A DNA stretch of 64,000 nt from Nemania diffusa (lineage: Eukaryota; Ascomycota; Sordariomycetes; Xylariales; Xylariaceae), in NCBI GenBank assembly GCA_038501195.1, contig JBBPUQ010000001.1, positions 6,324,001 to 6,388,000 of the forward strand. Direction: 5' to 3'. This document shows, in pieces, positions 49,226 through 61,307 of the stretch. Position 1 is the stretch's first letter. Every line of letters begins with the position of its first letter. The position numbers were made by a program, and so were the translations under genes. The notes below the pieces were generated by a model. The model was given only the letters and a program-made list of their open reading frames with translations, was not told the origin of the DNA and ran no database searches.

Positions 49226-49330
49226 ATCAAGGGCGCAGACAAGGTTGCTATAGAAATCTTCGCGATCTTGGTCGTCTTCCTCTATGTCATTATCTATTCC
49301 TGTTTTATAGGTGGCTATAAGCAAGGATGC
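49226..49330 (+). pseudogene. Short transporter-like relic
   Basis: One frame reads IKGADKVAIEIF followed by AILVVFLYVIIYSCFIGG before a stop at 49328-49330. A small-residue, hydrophobic helix following 'A-x-x-A' resembles a central helix of MFS sugar transporters. There is no start and no neighbouring helix, so it is at best a fragment. Confidence 0.2.
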
Positions 49331-50585
49331 TAGATCCAATACACACCGTCAGTAGGCTAGTGCACGATAGTATGTAGAGAGTCGGACTAATAACTAGCCT
49401 CAACCATGGGTTAATTACTTGATGAGTCCAAATCCAGTACCGGCGCGCTTCCATAAGGATGCAAAAAGAAATTCTTTAATATAGCATCCCAGGTGTCGGC
49501 CAAAGCCAGCGGACAATCACCTCCTACAAGTCCTTAGTTCTGTAGGAGGACTAATTTCCAATGTCAACCGCCACGTCTGGCCACGACACCTAGGACCATT
49601 AATCTAACAGAACGGACATGACCCTCACGCAGGAAGGCCGAGTGGCTGCCTATGAGAGCGACAGTCATGGATCCGACCAGGTAGTCAGCAGCATCCGCCG
49701 TGCCCTGCCCCAGGTAGTTTCGCGTTTCAAGTTTGTCGACCCGCCGATCGATCCCGGCAGATTCCATGGGTGGCCCCTGGGGCAGTTCTTCTGCCTGCAG
49801 CACCGTTCGTGCGCGTACTGTGCGTGCGGGAAGCCCGCCGATCCGCCGCACACTCACCGATCGCAGCAGCATGGGTGGTGGAAACGACGGGCGTTGAGAG
49901 CCCGTGGAGAGAGAATCGTACCCGCTTGTTGAGTTTCCCGATTCTTCTAGTCGGTGACGAGGCCCTAGTCGGGCCAAGTAACACGCGACGAGCTATTATT
50001 GCGCAGTATCATCGTTTCGACGACAAGACGAGGTGAGTATGGGTCAATGAGCATGATTACGACGACAAAGTGGACCACAAGAAAATCATGGTTCATAGAC
50101 AAAGTAGTATCCTAATCATCTTTCCAATTGATATCTCGTTACTAGGTGTATCAGCGGAGTGGTTCATAAAAAGTTCACGAAATCGTGTAATTAAATGTAC
50201 AGATAAACGTAAACTCTGCCGCGCGCGCGCAATCGAGCAACAAGCAAGCCATCTCTCATCACCAAGCACGTCTGCATCCCCATCTTTAATCACCATGCAC
50301 ACACTTCTATGCCACGATGCACAATCCCGCGGTTAGCGGCTGTGCATCCAGTTCAAGACTCTTGTATAATCCGACAGGGTAGAAAAGAAGAAAAATCGAG
50401 CTGTCTGCTCTGTCAAGAAAGAGCTTCTCAGCCTGCGTGTATAGCCGAGCCGAAGATGCCATTCTGTTGGGTATATCCATCACTTCCAAACGGGCAACTA
50501 AGGCCCGAAAACTCCATAGATAAAGAATAGAGGCAAGAAAAAATTTGAGTAAATAAACGGGCGTTCATTCTAATAAGTGGATGAA

Positions 50586-50672
50586 GCGTGCGAGCACGCC
50601 TCCCCCGCGCCCCGGTTGGAAGGGCGACCGGGGAAAAAGAAGTCAAAAAGCCGTCATCTCGCGACGACGGCT
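50586..50672. other. Three consecutive stem-loops
   Basis: Perfect stems: GCGTG/CACGC with loop CGAG (50586-50599), CCCCGGT/ACCGGGG (50610-50633) and AGCCGTC/GACGGCT (50649-50672). They lie 290-375 bp beyond the stop of the downstream minus-strand gene, perhaps in its 3' UTR or in an independent structured RNA. Confidence 0.45.
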
Positions 50673-50960
50673 AAGCGTGTATAACTCTATCTACCCTTTC
50701 GCGCCGCAGCCAGGCGAAAAAAACCGAAGAGCGTGGCGTGAAGAAACAAAGGCATACATGCCCGTAAATAGCGTGTTCGCATGAGAAATCGTTAAAGTTA
50801 GATGGTAGGTTGATATGGACCGAGGCGGCCCCTCTGGTTTCGCCGATTCTTGAATGGTGTCGTCGAATATGAAACAGACGAACCCGGTCCACCCGATGTC
50901 GAGCCTAGCCCAGCCAGGACTGCCACGTCACAGCGTGGAACAGCAGCGACGGATCACAGT

Positions 50961-51722
50961 CTAGCCCAGGGCTTGCCCTATGACATCCTGCTGTCGTCGA
51001 GAAGGCGGTGGTGATAGGCCGCCATATACCTCTTTCTCGCTACTAGAAGACATCTTTGGTGGAATCGAGGATGACGAGTAGATCCGCGAGTGTCCACCAC
51101 GTGCATTTGCGTCCTTCCCCGTCGGTGACGAATCTGTGCTGCCGAACCAGTTCTCTGGGTGGCTGTTACTCCGTGCTAACCTTGTGCGGCTACTCGCGCG
51201 ACTAAGGTTCTTAGGCGTATTCGGGGGTAACTTCTGCAACCGTGATGGCTGCCGCTTCAGCACGGGTACGAAAGGATCATCGCCCGGGACCGTCTCATCC
51301 GTCAACCCGGTTCGAGCATTCGGCGCCCGCGCGAAGGCGGCTGGCTCCGGTGCCCGAGGCAGGTCGATGCTGAAGCTGTTGTTAATAAACGACCTCGTCG
51401 ATAAGGCGGCGTCCGTAGAAGGTCGGTTCACTCCTCTCTGGTACTGTATCTTTGCTGAGCTTGTCGAATCCTTGGACACATGGCTCGGTGCTGTCCTATA
51501 GGCCTCTGCTTCTTTCTCCTCCCTTCGGTTCACTTTCCATGTCTCTATCTCATCGTCGCCGATAGGAGTCAGGCCCCTATTGAATAGCACATGCCTCCGC
51601 CTGTTTCGCAGATACCAGTGTCCCGCTAATACGATCGACACAACCCCGATGATGCCGAACACGGTACTCAGCACGATGACCAGTGTATCGTGGTCCGCAG
51701 TGCCGTTATCGCGCTTGTACAT
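50961..51722 (-). CDS. Single-pass membrane protein of unknown function
   Basis: A single-exon 253-aa protein starting at ATG 51722; an upstream in-frame GTG at 51776 is less likely. A short polar N-terminus (MYKRDNGTADHD) is followed by one transmembrane helix (about residues 12-34, TLVIVLSTVFGIIGVVSIVL) and a basic block YLRNRRRH, so the N-terminus should face outside or the lumen. The remaining ~210 residues are Ser/Pro/Arg-rich, low in hydrophobics and probably disordered, with NRGLTPIGDDEIETWK just after the membrane as the most conserved-looking part. I do not recognise a functional domain. The codon use is like that of intact neighbours and the frame is undamaged. Confidence 0.7.
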   Translation of the reverse strand: MYKRDNGTADHDTLVIVLSTVFGIIGVVSIVLAGHWYLRNRRRHVLFNRGLTPIGDDEIETWKVNRREEKEAEAYRTAPSHVSKDSTSSAKIQYQRGVNRPSTDAALSTRSFINNSFSIDLPRAPEPAAFARAPNARTGLTDETVPGDDPFVPVLKRQPSRLQKLPPNTPKNLSRASSRTRLARSNSHPENWFGSTDSSPTGKDANARGGHSRIYSSSSIPPKMSSSSEKEVYGGLSPPPSRRQQDVIGQALG

Positions 51723-54700
51723 GGTGAATGTGATCTGGTGATTTGACTTTAAAGCGATATATAGGTAAGTTAGCACTCGCCTAACCTGGGAGTAAGCCGA
51801 AAGGTCAATCCAGGGTGAAGTGGACTGAGCAGTCTGTGGATGGTAAATGCTGGGAGGCGTTGCGTTAATAAAATGGTCGCCAGAGATTCGAGGGTCGTCG
51901 AGCCAGCGTTACGAGTTGCGGGGTTTTCTGAGGGAATTGAAGTGCTATCACACACGGGATATCCATGAGGCTTAATGGAGACGATAGGTAAGGTCCACCG
52001 ATTTCCCCCTCCTAGACAGATGCTCGATCGTCAAATCGAGCCAATGTGAAGCTTGGCTCTCTCAGATTCCAATATCCGACAGGTTCTATAGTACAAATAG
52101 TCAGTCTCTGTGCCACCTGCAAGTAAAAGCCGTAGACATTAATGTAGGAAACCAGCTAATTGTCGAGATTAAGATTAAGCACATAGCCTATGCTAGACTA
52201 GGTAGTTGTCTAAAATTCGTAGGCGTTCCTCGATATTGCATGACGAGCTCCTAGTTCAACCTCTCGAGAGCGAGGAGATAGACCCTGGGGCTGACAATGG
52301 ATATCGATTGGTTTCGTAAAAGTATAAGAAAGTCAAAGGAAACTCATCTCAACTAACACTTAAAGGTCCGACCCAATCGAGCTAGCACCACGATCATCCG
52401 CTCCAGAGGCGAAACGGGTTAAGTGTGGTATAACGAGCGACAGGAAGGTTGAATATGGTGGGAGTTATAAGAGCCTGCTCATAGGTACAAGAGCATGGGC
52501 TCTATAGGACCACGGGTGAGATAGACCAAGTAAGCACAACAAGGTCGACGGGCCAGCTAAGCAATTATGCAACGCTGGATTCCCCCTCACCTGCTAAGAG
52601 AAAAGAGAAAGGGAGAAGGGAGGTTGGCAGCAGTTACGGAGTAAAAGCCTAGATAAGTGAATGTTGAAGAGAGGGGCGGGTGAAATGGTATGGTAGTAAT
52701 AAGCTTGGTGAGAAAGCTCCCGCTTGCTTCATCAGGACAGGGACCTCCGCAGGCCAGCTGGCTAGCCGTGGGCTAGTTTTATGAGGAACAAGTGACCGAC
52801 CCTGCCACCACCACGGCTACCTATTGTATGCAGCCAATCCACGCACCCACTTCCTCCTTACTCCGCAGCTGTCGACAGCTCGCAGCGAGTAGTGCAGTAG
52901 GACAAGAAGTTCGGTCAGTGTAGTGGGCCTTGCCTGGGCTGGGCGTGCAGATGTGAGATGCAGGCTAGGTATGTAGGTAGGTATCTTAGGTATGATATTT
53001 GTGTTATAAGTAGGCTCCGTTAAGAAACCAGTGCACGCCAATGCTGATCGCACGCCACAACTCTTCGGCTGGCTAGAAACCTGCAGCCAGCAAACTACCT
53101 ACGCAGTAGCCAAGGGAGACGGTCAGGGAAAACGAGTAACGAATTGTTTTTTTTTATTTTTTTATTTTTTTTATTTTTTAAAAAAAAACTTTAAAAGAAT
53201 TGCAATCCGAACAAAGGGGTTGTCAATAGGCGGTCAGAAAGTGTATGCGTAGCTCCCTACCTACACATTTACCTGCCTACCTACATACATTCTATTAATT
53301 GGTTCCCAGAATATACATAATTAGCCCTAAAAATACTACAGTACGTAGGCCACGTCAAAGATTCCCTGTATTTGTTTGTTTCCTGTGCCAATAATCCTTC
53401 ACCTTTACTTCCTCACCGTCATTACACACTATTTACTATCGGCATCTACCTAGTTTCGTGTAGCGTACCTGGTCTGCCTGGTCTATTTAGGATCCAACCC
53501 CTTCATATGTGGGAAACGAAGGTATCCACGAGTTCACCCATGTTCCAATACAGCATGGATCAAGACATACATACTGCGTAAGTACGCTAGGTACTAGATA
53601 CGCTAAACTTATGGGGACACAACCCACCGTTAGCGGTACCAACCCATGGCGGGCACTGGCGGGCGATCGCTGTGGTGTGATCGGGCATGGGACTGAAAAG
53701 AAACTAGATAGACTGATTTCTACTGCAAACAGGGGTATATCTGCGCGTCTCCGAAAACAACACCCCATTTCTTGCAATATAAAGTATAAGAAAAGCAGGC
53801 TCACTGCAAGTAAGCAATTAGGGATGTATGTGCTGTAAAGCTGTGTATTGTACTGTAAGTTGTATGCATACTGCATACAGTATGTAGGACTTTATGGCAA
53901 GATTTAGTGTGGTACTTAAATCTGCAATGGAAATAGAAGCTTGTTTTTAATTCTGTTCGTTGAGGAGCCGATGTGCCGCTCTGGAGCCGGCATCAAGTAA
54001 ATTGCGTGGAGGTCCTGTACTGTATGCATTCGGCCGCCGTGTCTTACTTACCTACCTACACTTACAGCGTGACCATCCAAGAGTTGAAAACGCACGGAAA
54101 CAGCCCCCATTTGTTTCTCCGTTTCTTCTCGAGGCCCCATATCGCCGCCAAATCGGAGTGTCGTGCGAGATCGGGTCGAAGAAACAGAAGCGAAATGACA
54201 ACTACACTATCTACGGTACGCATAGTCCTGGTGTTTTGCTGTGGCGCATGTGCGATTATATGGTACAAAATAGATTATATCTACATACAACAAATTTGGG
54301 GCTTGAAATATCGGAGGCACACCGCTTGCCCTCTATTCCACCATATACCTATTTCCTTCCGACTCTTTTCCATTTCTTTCAGTTGTCTGCAATGGGTATT
54401 TTATTAGCTTGCCAAGGGTGCCATGTGTTCGATGTGGTTCGTGAACACTTATACTCGGTACAGAATACATACATAATACTGCAGTAGTGTACCTATGCTC
54501 TAAGTAACTATCATGATCCAATCAATAGGTTCGATTATTCATCCGCAGCACTTTGGTACAGCACTCTACCCTGCGCCCTATCTAACTTAGGTAATATAAG
54601 TATGTACGTAGGCAGTGAGTGTGGGCTCAACCACAATCCAGGTACAAGCGAATCAGCATCGCGAAGTCAGCTTCTACTGTACCTTCGATCTATGCTTGCA

Positions 54701-57700
54701 GTTGTGCCTGGCTAGGCATGTGGATTCTAGACAGGGATGAGTATTCTGTAATCTCGTGGGACCCAAAATCATTAACCTTATGGTGGTGAGGGGCCGCAAA
54801 CTAGGTACAGTGCACGCTTGCAATGCACAGTACATATCTTGTGCACTTTTCGCCTACGCATGTTTTCTCGTTTCGTGTTCTGTATGTAGTTAGGTATTTG
54901 AGAATAATATAGAATATGAATACAGGATGCAGGGCTGTAGACATGTATTCTTTGTGAGAGCTACGGAGTCCGAGCCTCCTCCTTCACGTCTAACAGCATT
55001 GTTGCAAGTAATACGGGCTTAGATTTTGTGCAGATGGCATCGTACTATATTCGCAGTATGCAACCACTCAGCCCATTGTCAATCAGGATCCGGAGCGGAG
55101 CAAACGTGGAGGTCCTACCAAGTTGAGCACATGGGAATCTTGCACGCAGTATGTACACAACAGATACGCGGACTCTAGCCTTGAATTCAGTCACTCAAGA
55201 TCTTATTTGCCTATTGGCCGCGCCTTGACCGTCAATGACAATTACCCCTGGCTCGGGAACGGAGCACAACAGCTGGCTACCGAGAACAAGAGGCTGACAT
55301 GGTGCCTCGCACAAGGCCTTGAAACATGCGCCATCATCGTGTACGACTTCGATTGGCCCAAGATTGCTCGCGCCCCTCTTGGATTTTCTAGAAGGACAAC
55401 AAAACACAGCTCTTAACCAACGGTTCCTCCTGTGCATCCAGCTGGTGAATCCTTTTCCAGGCAATCAATTAAAAGTGCAATTACTGTATGGTCTGCATCA
55501 GAGGTTGGAAGAGGCAGGCGCTCAATGTGCAGAAGCTCAATGGACGAATGCCAGACCGGCTCTAAGAATACCCAGCCTCCATCATCTATCTTTGTACCTA
55601 CTTACGTGTAGTCTAGGTAGGTATGCATACGCAGTAAGAGTACGTACAAGTAGGCGTGTGTGCACGTGTTCGCAGCCCGTCGCACCACTCCGTTCATCGT
55701 CGGCTGGGTTGCCGAGATTCTCACAGTGTAATGTAGGGCAGACATCTATACGCATACATTATATGTAGGGACGCCGTATACCTACCTACAGTATGCATGC
55801 GTATACGTATGTGGTGTGTGGGATGGCTTGGGAGTGATACTACACTATAATCAATTTGATACCCTTTCTACTCTGTACCCATTTTGCCAGTTCCATGCCT
55901 TGAATGGCGGTGTACAATAGGTAGTCTAGCGTAGACAGCTGAAATATAGACTGGAGCGATGTGACGCTCCAGACTAGACTAATCGATTCAAAGTCCGCAC
56001 CACAACCACAGCGCTGGCTGTATACGTACCAACCCCCAATCTTCAATTATAACGGCTTCTAGTATACACCTACACTTAAGTCTAGAAACCTGTATTAAGA
56101 CCTATTTAGGTAGCTCTATAGACGCCTGTCGCGGCATAAAGTGCTCAAATTTCAAGCTTTCTGGACCCCCAAACACGTGCGTGTGGGCACTCTTCATTAT
56201 GAGTCTGTCTTATTGCCTTACCCCTTCAGATGCTCAGATGCAATGTAACTCACGTACATAGACGCCCGGATGAAGCCGTTGCGATATGCAAAGGAGCGGA
56301 AGTGTTCGCATGATACTCCCTCACATATTCCTATACGTATACGTTACTAGTGTTCAAACTTAAGGACGCGTAGCGATCGTAGACTTACCTCCCTTCATGA
56401 ATCAGTTCTATGGCGCAAGTGACCGTTACGGTTACGATGGTTAATTACCACCACTAGATAGAAGATGACGATTGACACTTTTATCACTTAGCAAGCATTC
56501 TTGAAACGGAACAATGCTATCCAATGTTTCGGGGGTTTTCTGCGACGGCTCCTCTCATCTTACTGGGTCATTGCTAGCCAGGCATGCTAAGTATATCCTT
56601 GGCCCTACCCCATGGGCAGGGATTTTATCTACTACGTACCTATTGGTGTACCCCTGGCCTAGGACTGACTAGGAACCCCAAGTCGGGAACTCGGATTACC
56701 TCCATGAATCGACGCAATAAGTACTAACACCATCTCCGGATTCTACGCATAAATAGGTATAACATCTCAATAGATAGGTACCTACCTATCTCCACGTATG
56801 TAGGTAGTGGTGCGCCTCCAACAACCACCATCGCTGTGGGGGTGAAAGGATCGTGAGCAATTATCAATATCGATCTCCCATTGCCTTACAAACACGTAAA
56901 TAGCACTCAAACAGCCTCGCCGCTTCCTCTTTCCTGCCATTTTCCTTGTTCTAAGACCTTGACCAATAATAAGGTCTTGAGTTGAGGCTTAGTAACAAGC
57001 AAGGTACAGGAAACAAACTAAATTAAAGTTGCGCTTCCACTAGAATTATCTATAGGTAATCAGTCTTACGCACTTATAAGCTCGCTACCAACATCGTCTA
57101 TCGCGTTATCACGAGTTGAAAGTCAGATGATGCGTCCCGAATGCAAGGTACTACGATTGTAAAGCTAACTGAGTCCCCCATCCTACAACTGAATGATTGA
57201 GGCGTGACTGGTCATTCGGCCTCTTTTTTGTCATTCCCAACACACCATTTTCAGGGGTGGGTAAAGAAGAGCGGCTACTTCCAGCCTTACTGGATAGCGG
57301 TAATCACCCACCCCATGGAGACGGGATGGCAGAAGGACCGGCTTTGGGTCACCGTCGACTTCAAATGGCCAGAGCCAACTTGCAAAACTGTCAACCCGGC
57401 AGTCCGGACTTGTGATCGATGAGCGAGCAAACAAACAATTTGTCCTTATGCATTGGCTGCGTCTACTTCTGCGGGTCGGCAGTGCCTACATATCTTTCGA
57501 ACCATCAGCGCCTATCCGAAAATACCGGCCATCCAGCAATCTCCCAGAGCCGCTGATTACCCTCGCTTCGGCAGTGCAACCTCATCCCACTGCGACTCTT
57601 TCGCCCGTGCACATGCAGCACATCAATACCTACAGTATGTCATATACTCAAGTTATTCTTGGCTGTAAACACTATGCGGGGTATGCTTATTGCTCTTGGT

Positions 57701-60357
57701 AGGTATCTAGTTCGGGTCAAAAGCAGAGCGCGAGCAAAAGACAACAAGTAACAGATGTCAAACAAACTCTCTTCCTTCGCTCCTCAATATGACATTCCTG
57801 CCTCCGTTTATTATTACCAAGACGATCTCTGCCGCAACAGGAAAACCGGCGTTTATTTCTGTTTCATTAGCCAGTTTGGGAGCTCGTGAACTTACTGTAG
57901 TATACGCATATGCAAGTCAACCGAGGGCTTGGTGGACGCCACAATGCGGGTGGACAAATAGTTCGGTTTAATCAATCATCCTTTGGAGAGCAGTGCAATC
58001 CCATGAGAATAGCCGTAGATAACGTTAGTATCGCGGTGTCCTTTACACGAGTGAGAAAGGAGTTGTTCCGAAGTTTCCTCACTTCCGCGGTCTATGCACG
58101 TTACTATGGACATGAATAATAAAATCTACATTTATCTCGATGGCATATTTCCCATATGGAGTTATCTTAGTATACGTAACCCCTCCTGCCCCCTCGCAGG
58201 ATATTGTCGGTCTTCCGCTGACCCCCGCTTATCCGAGACCACGTTCTTGTTCCTGACAGATCACGGCGATCTGGCACGATAGCGTGTCAAACTAAGCTTA
58301 AGCCGAGCGACTCGGCCGGAGCTAGCTCTGACTAGTGGTATAATATTTCGTGCGGTACAGTACTGTACTGTTGGTACCGTAGATCTGTACTAGCGTCACC
58401 CAAGTCCCCTATCGTCAGCACCCTTCAACTGCACGTAATAGTGTAGTCCGTCTGTGCCGCGAACGTGTCTCACGCCTGGGCCTCGTTCGCACGCGACCGT
58501 TGTGATAGCGGGAGACTAAGACAAAACTATAGAAACTAGTCGATGGAGGGGCCGTTCGTGCTTTGCTCTACTCTGCACATAGGTATGTGTGCGTAGATCT
58601 TTCAGTGATACATATACTACATCCACATTAGAAGTTTCTACTTGAAGGCTGGGTACGGCATCGCACACGGCTATGTATCTCCGGCCTCTCCGGCCGATGT
58701 CTCGCTCACCCAAGCATGGCACCGAACTCGGCAAGAATAATCGATCGACTACCACATTTTGCATGAAACTTATGCACGAAATATGCGTAGCTAAGGCGCC
58801 ACCCTTTCTCCAGCTTTTTCAGCCTCTCGCTGGCTATCATCCCATGACCCCGCCCCGTCGTACCTTGCGTGCTGGCGCGAGGGGCAGGTGCTTCAGAAGC
58901 CCTCGACAGCTCATATCCAAAGTAACTAGGTTCGCAATTCAGGAAAAAAATGTTTCGCACATGGTATGATATACGTCACCGTCTTTTCGACGCAGCCCGA
59001 CGACCCCGATAACCGCCGGCAATAAGCTCCGAACGCTGCATGGAGGATCTCAGGGTTCAAATGACGCCTCACCTGTCTTACATCCCTTGGGGCTTCAAGC
59101 ACACGTGTGAAGTAAGACGATATCACAAGTGCGCCACGAATAATATTGTTCTACGGTGAGCTATGCACGCCTCATTTATAACCATAATCCCGAGAAAGAC
59201 ACGGCTAGCCAACGAAACCACGTGAAACGCCTCTCTCATGCATTCTGTTCGCCCTATCTAGCTCTCTAGGATGGTAGCACCCCTCAAAAGTTGCACGATC
59301 TACACGCAAGGTCCCTAGAGACGGACAAGACTAAGACTACTACTTCGCAGTTATCCAGTAAGGTTTGAAGACAGGCGCTAGGTTGGGATGCAGCCACACC
59401 GGCTTTCCATTCATTCCAAACAAGTGTCCGGCTGGCATAAGATGCCGCACTCTGGCCCGGAAGCCGAGATATGCAATTCTCAATATAGGAAGTTATATAC
59501 AAAGGTCCCACTATTAGATGAGAATACAAATAGTCATATATATTCGCTCTCATTATGCACCCTCAATTCTGTAACGTTTATCGTGCGACCTCTAAACGCT
59601 CTAAACTCCCTCCAGGTATGACATAGAGTAGTTTCATACGTAAGCAATGTTAAAGTCCGGGGCTGAGAAACCCGAGACGGGCCTTAGGGAGTCAGCTGAG
59701 AGAGCTGCAAAGGCCATCACTCTCTGCTATCATCACTAGCTCGGGTATGAAACTTCCGATCTCACTTTTGAGAAGTTTAACGCTAGTTAAACTTCACATG
59801 GTAAGAATAGCTAAATCATATCGACGATCCTATACTTATTCGAAGTCTGGTACTCGGTGAGACATAATGCGCCATTATTGAATGTGACTCGACATTCACA
59901 GACACGAGAGATGTCGCGGCGTATTCTACCGCTCCTCTAGTCATATTCATGCCTATCGCAGTCGCATCATTTCAAGGTCATCAATTACTACTATCGTCTA
60001 AGGAGGCTTGCCGTGCCGCCATGAGACATCCCTTATCATGCATCTGGATTTCCGCCCTTTACGTCCGTTACTCTAGATGTAGGTCGTTCAATGCTTATAA
60101 ACTACTGTAAGAACTAAGTTGCGCCACTTTCTTTACTAGCCAGATCTCGGTTGCCGTACAACCTTGGCATCACATGCGATTGTTTCATGTTCACGGGTTA
60201 GAATAGTGAATACGAAAACAGTCAGCAACTAAAAAGGTGAAGGTTTCTTCAATGAGCCAGCTAACTTACACGGACTCTTGTTGATGAGGGATGACTACTG
60301 TCAACTCATAACAAGTACACAAATAAACCAGGCTATCCGGATACGACTAAGAATTTT
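51723..60357. other. Gene-poor region, about 8.6 kb
   Basis: I find no frame or exon set with recognisable motifs. All open frames are short and mostly start with non-ATG codons. Repeated words are visible: TAGGTAGG/CCTACCTA (for example 52970, 53265, 54050, 55618, 55782, 56776) and GTATGCATAC-like palindromes (53863, 55623, 55791). There is a T/A homopolymer tract at 53145-53195 and an 8-bp stem, AAGACCTT/AAGGTCTT (about 56954-56979). Base composition is normal, so it is not RIP-decayed like the left block. Confidence 0.6.
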
Positions 60358-60557
60358 ATGTGTAGCCTGACATTCGAGATCTTGAGCTGTAGTGAAGAAA
60401 TAAAAGATGATTCTTCCATTTTAGGCTACCAATGGGTCTCAGACGATCACATTGTAATTCCAATCAACCAACAGGCCCGAACGGGCTTCAACTTGGGTTT
60501 CGGCGATCACATTACCATCGCCTCTAACGCGAGTACACGAAAATCGTAAAAAGAAGT

Positions 60558-60786
60558 CGCCTATTTCCCACGCCGCGTTTTTGGGGGGGCGCCGACGCGA
60601 ATAGGCGTGAACACTAGCGTAGTAGTCTTGATTCGGAGCTTCGCAGTATCTATTTAATTATCAGTCGAAAAGCGCGCGAAGCTCCGCTTTCGGGACTACG
60701 CTTACGACGCGGACTATAAGGCACGAAGACGTCGTTATAGAAGGGTCTGTTATAGCCGTCAAACGATCATATGGCCCGTCCGCGTC
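60558..60786. other. Cluster of inverted repeats / stem-loops
   Basis: Successive inverted repeats: CGCCTATT/AATAGGCG (60558-60607); CGGAGCTTCGC/GCGAAGCTCCG (60634-60644 with 60676-60686), extendable with mismatches to GCGTAG...CTACGC (60617-60701); and GACGCGGA/TCCGCGTC (60706-60786), enclosing CTATAA/TTATAG (60714-60740). The stretch is CpG-rich, unlike its surroundings. It may be a decayed MITE, a transposon end or a structured RNA. Confidence 0.5.
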
Positions 60787-61307
60787 CGAAGCAATTTAAC
60801 TAAGCGCCTTACATCATCTATTCATTGCTGCACGTCGCCGGATATTAAGTATAACAGCGTGATATATAGCTGATGCGACCTATGTAACTTAGCTGCCCAA
60901 CAGCTAAGCCCTATTCCTGTAGGTTCCGTGATTACATCACACCAACGGGCAATCGCGGATGAAGTGAACTCTGGTACTCATGTCGGCTATAATTCCCCAG
61001 ACCAATAGCTAGATGATGTCGGTTGCATGTAGACTCAGGCGATGGTTATTGGATACCCCTTCAGTCTATATACATTTCCCTTATAGCTGACACTAACACC
61101 TTTAGTGACACTCAAGTCGGGGCCAACAACAGACGTGTCAGAGGAGGAAGTCCAGAGTGAGGATAGATCACGTAGATACAAGCAGTTGGGTAGAAGCTGG
61201 GTAGCAGTAGAGGGTCAGGGCTCAATATTATTGGTTCCCGAGTCCTCCTTCAAGAATAGGGGAGGACTCTACTCCTTATATAATAGTAGTAATTAATACA
61301 AAGACGC
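60787..61307. other. Intergenic region before the GMC relic
   Basis: No supported gene. A perfect 9-bp stem, GAGTCCTCC/GGAGGACTC, occurs at 61240-61269. The frame at 61105-61296 starts with GTG and may contain further decayed coding sequence, but I cannot identify it. Confidence 0.4.

Larger units (their letters stand above)
48244..50960. other. Long intergenic region with small relics and stem-loops
   Basis: 2.7 kb without a firm gene. It contains a short transporter-like relic (49226-49330), a GC-rich stretch with overlapping frames on both strands (49564-50036) that I do not accept as genes, an alternating 'gcgcgcgcgc' run near 50220, and three stem-loops (50586-50672). Confidence 0.5.

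Noticed and set aside
49564..50036. Frames of 85-137 codons on both strands in a GC-rich patch
   Set aside because: They overlap in several frames, two start with non-ATG codons, and none shows a domain. The plus-strand one with several Cys (49618-49932) is the least bad, but I cannot support it.
57197..57422. Trp-rich 72-codon plus-strand frames
   Set aside because: They start with non-ATG codons. Two overlapping frames are equally open and no family is recognised.
60358..60549. 63-codon plus-strand frame with repeated 'DHI'
   Set aside because: It has a real ATG, but it is short, lies in a relic-rich region and has no recognisable family. It may be a decayed fragment.
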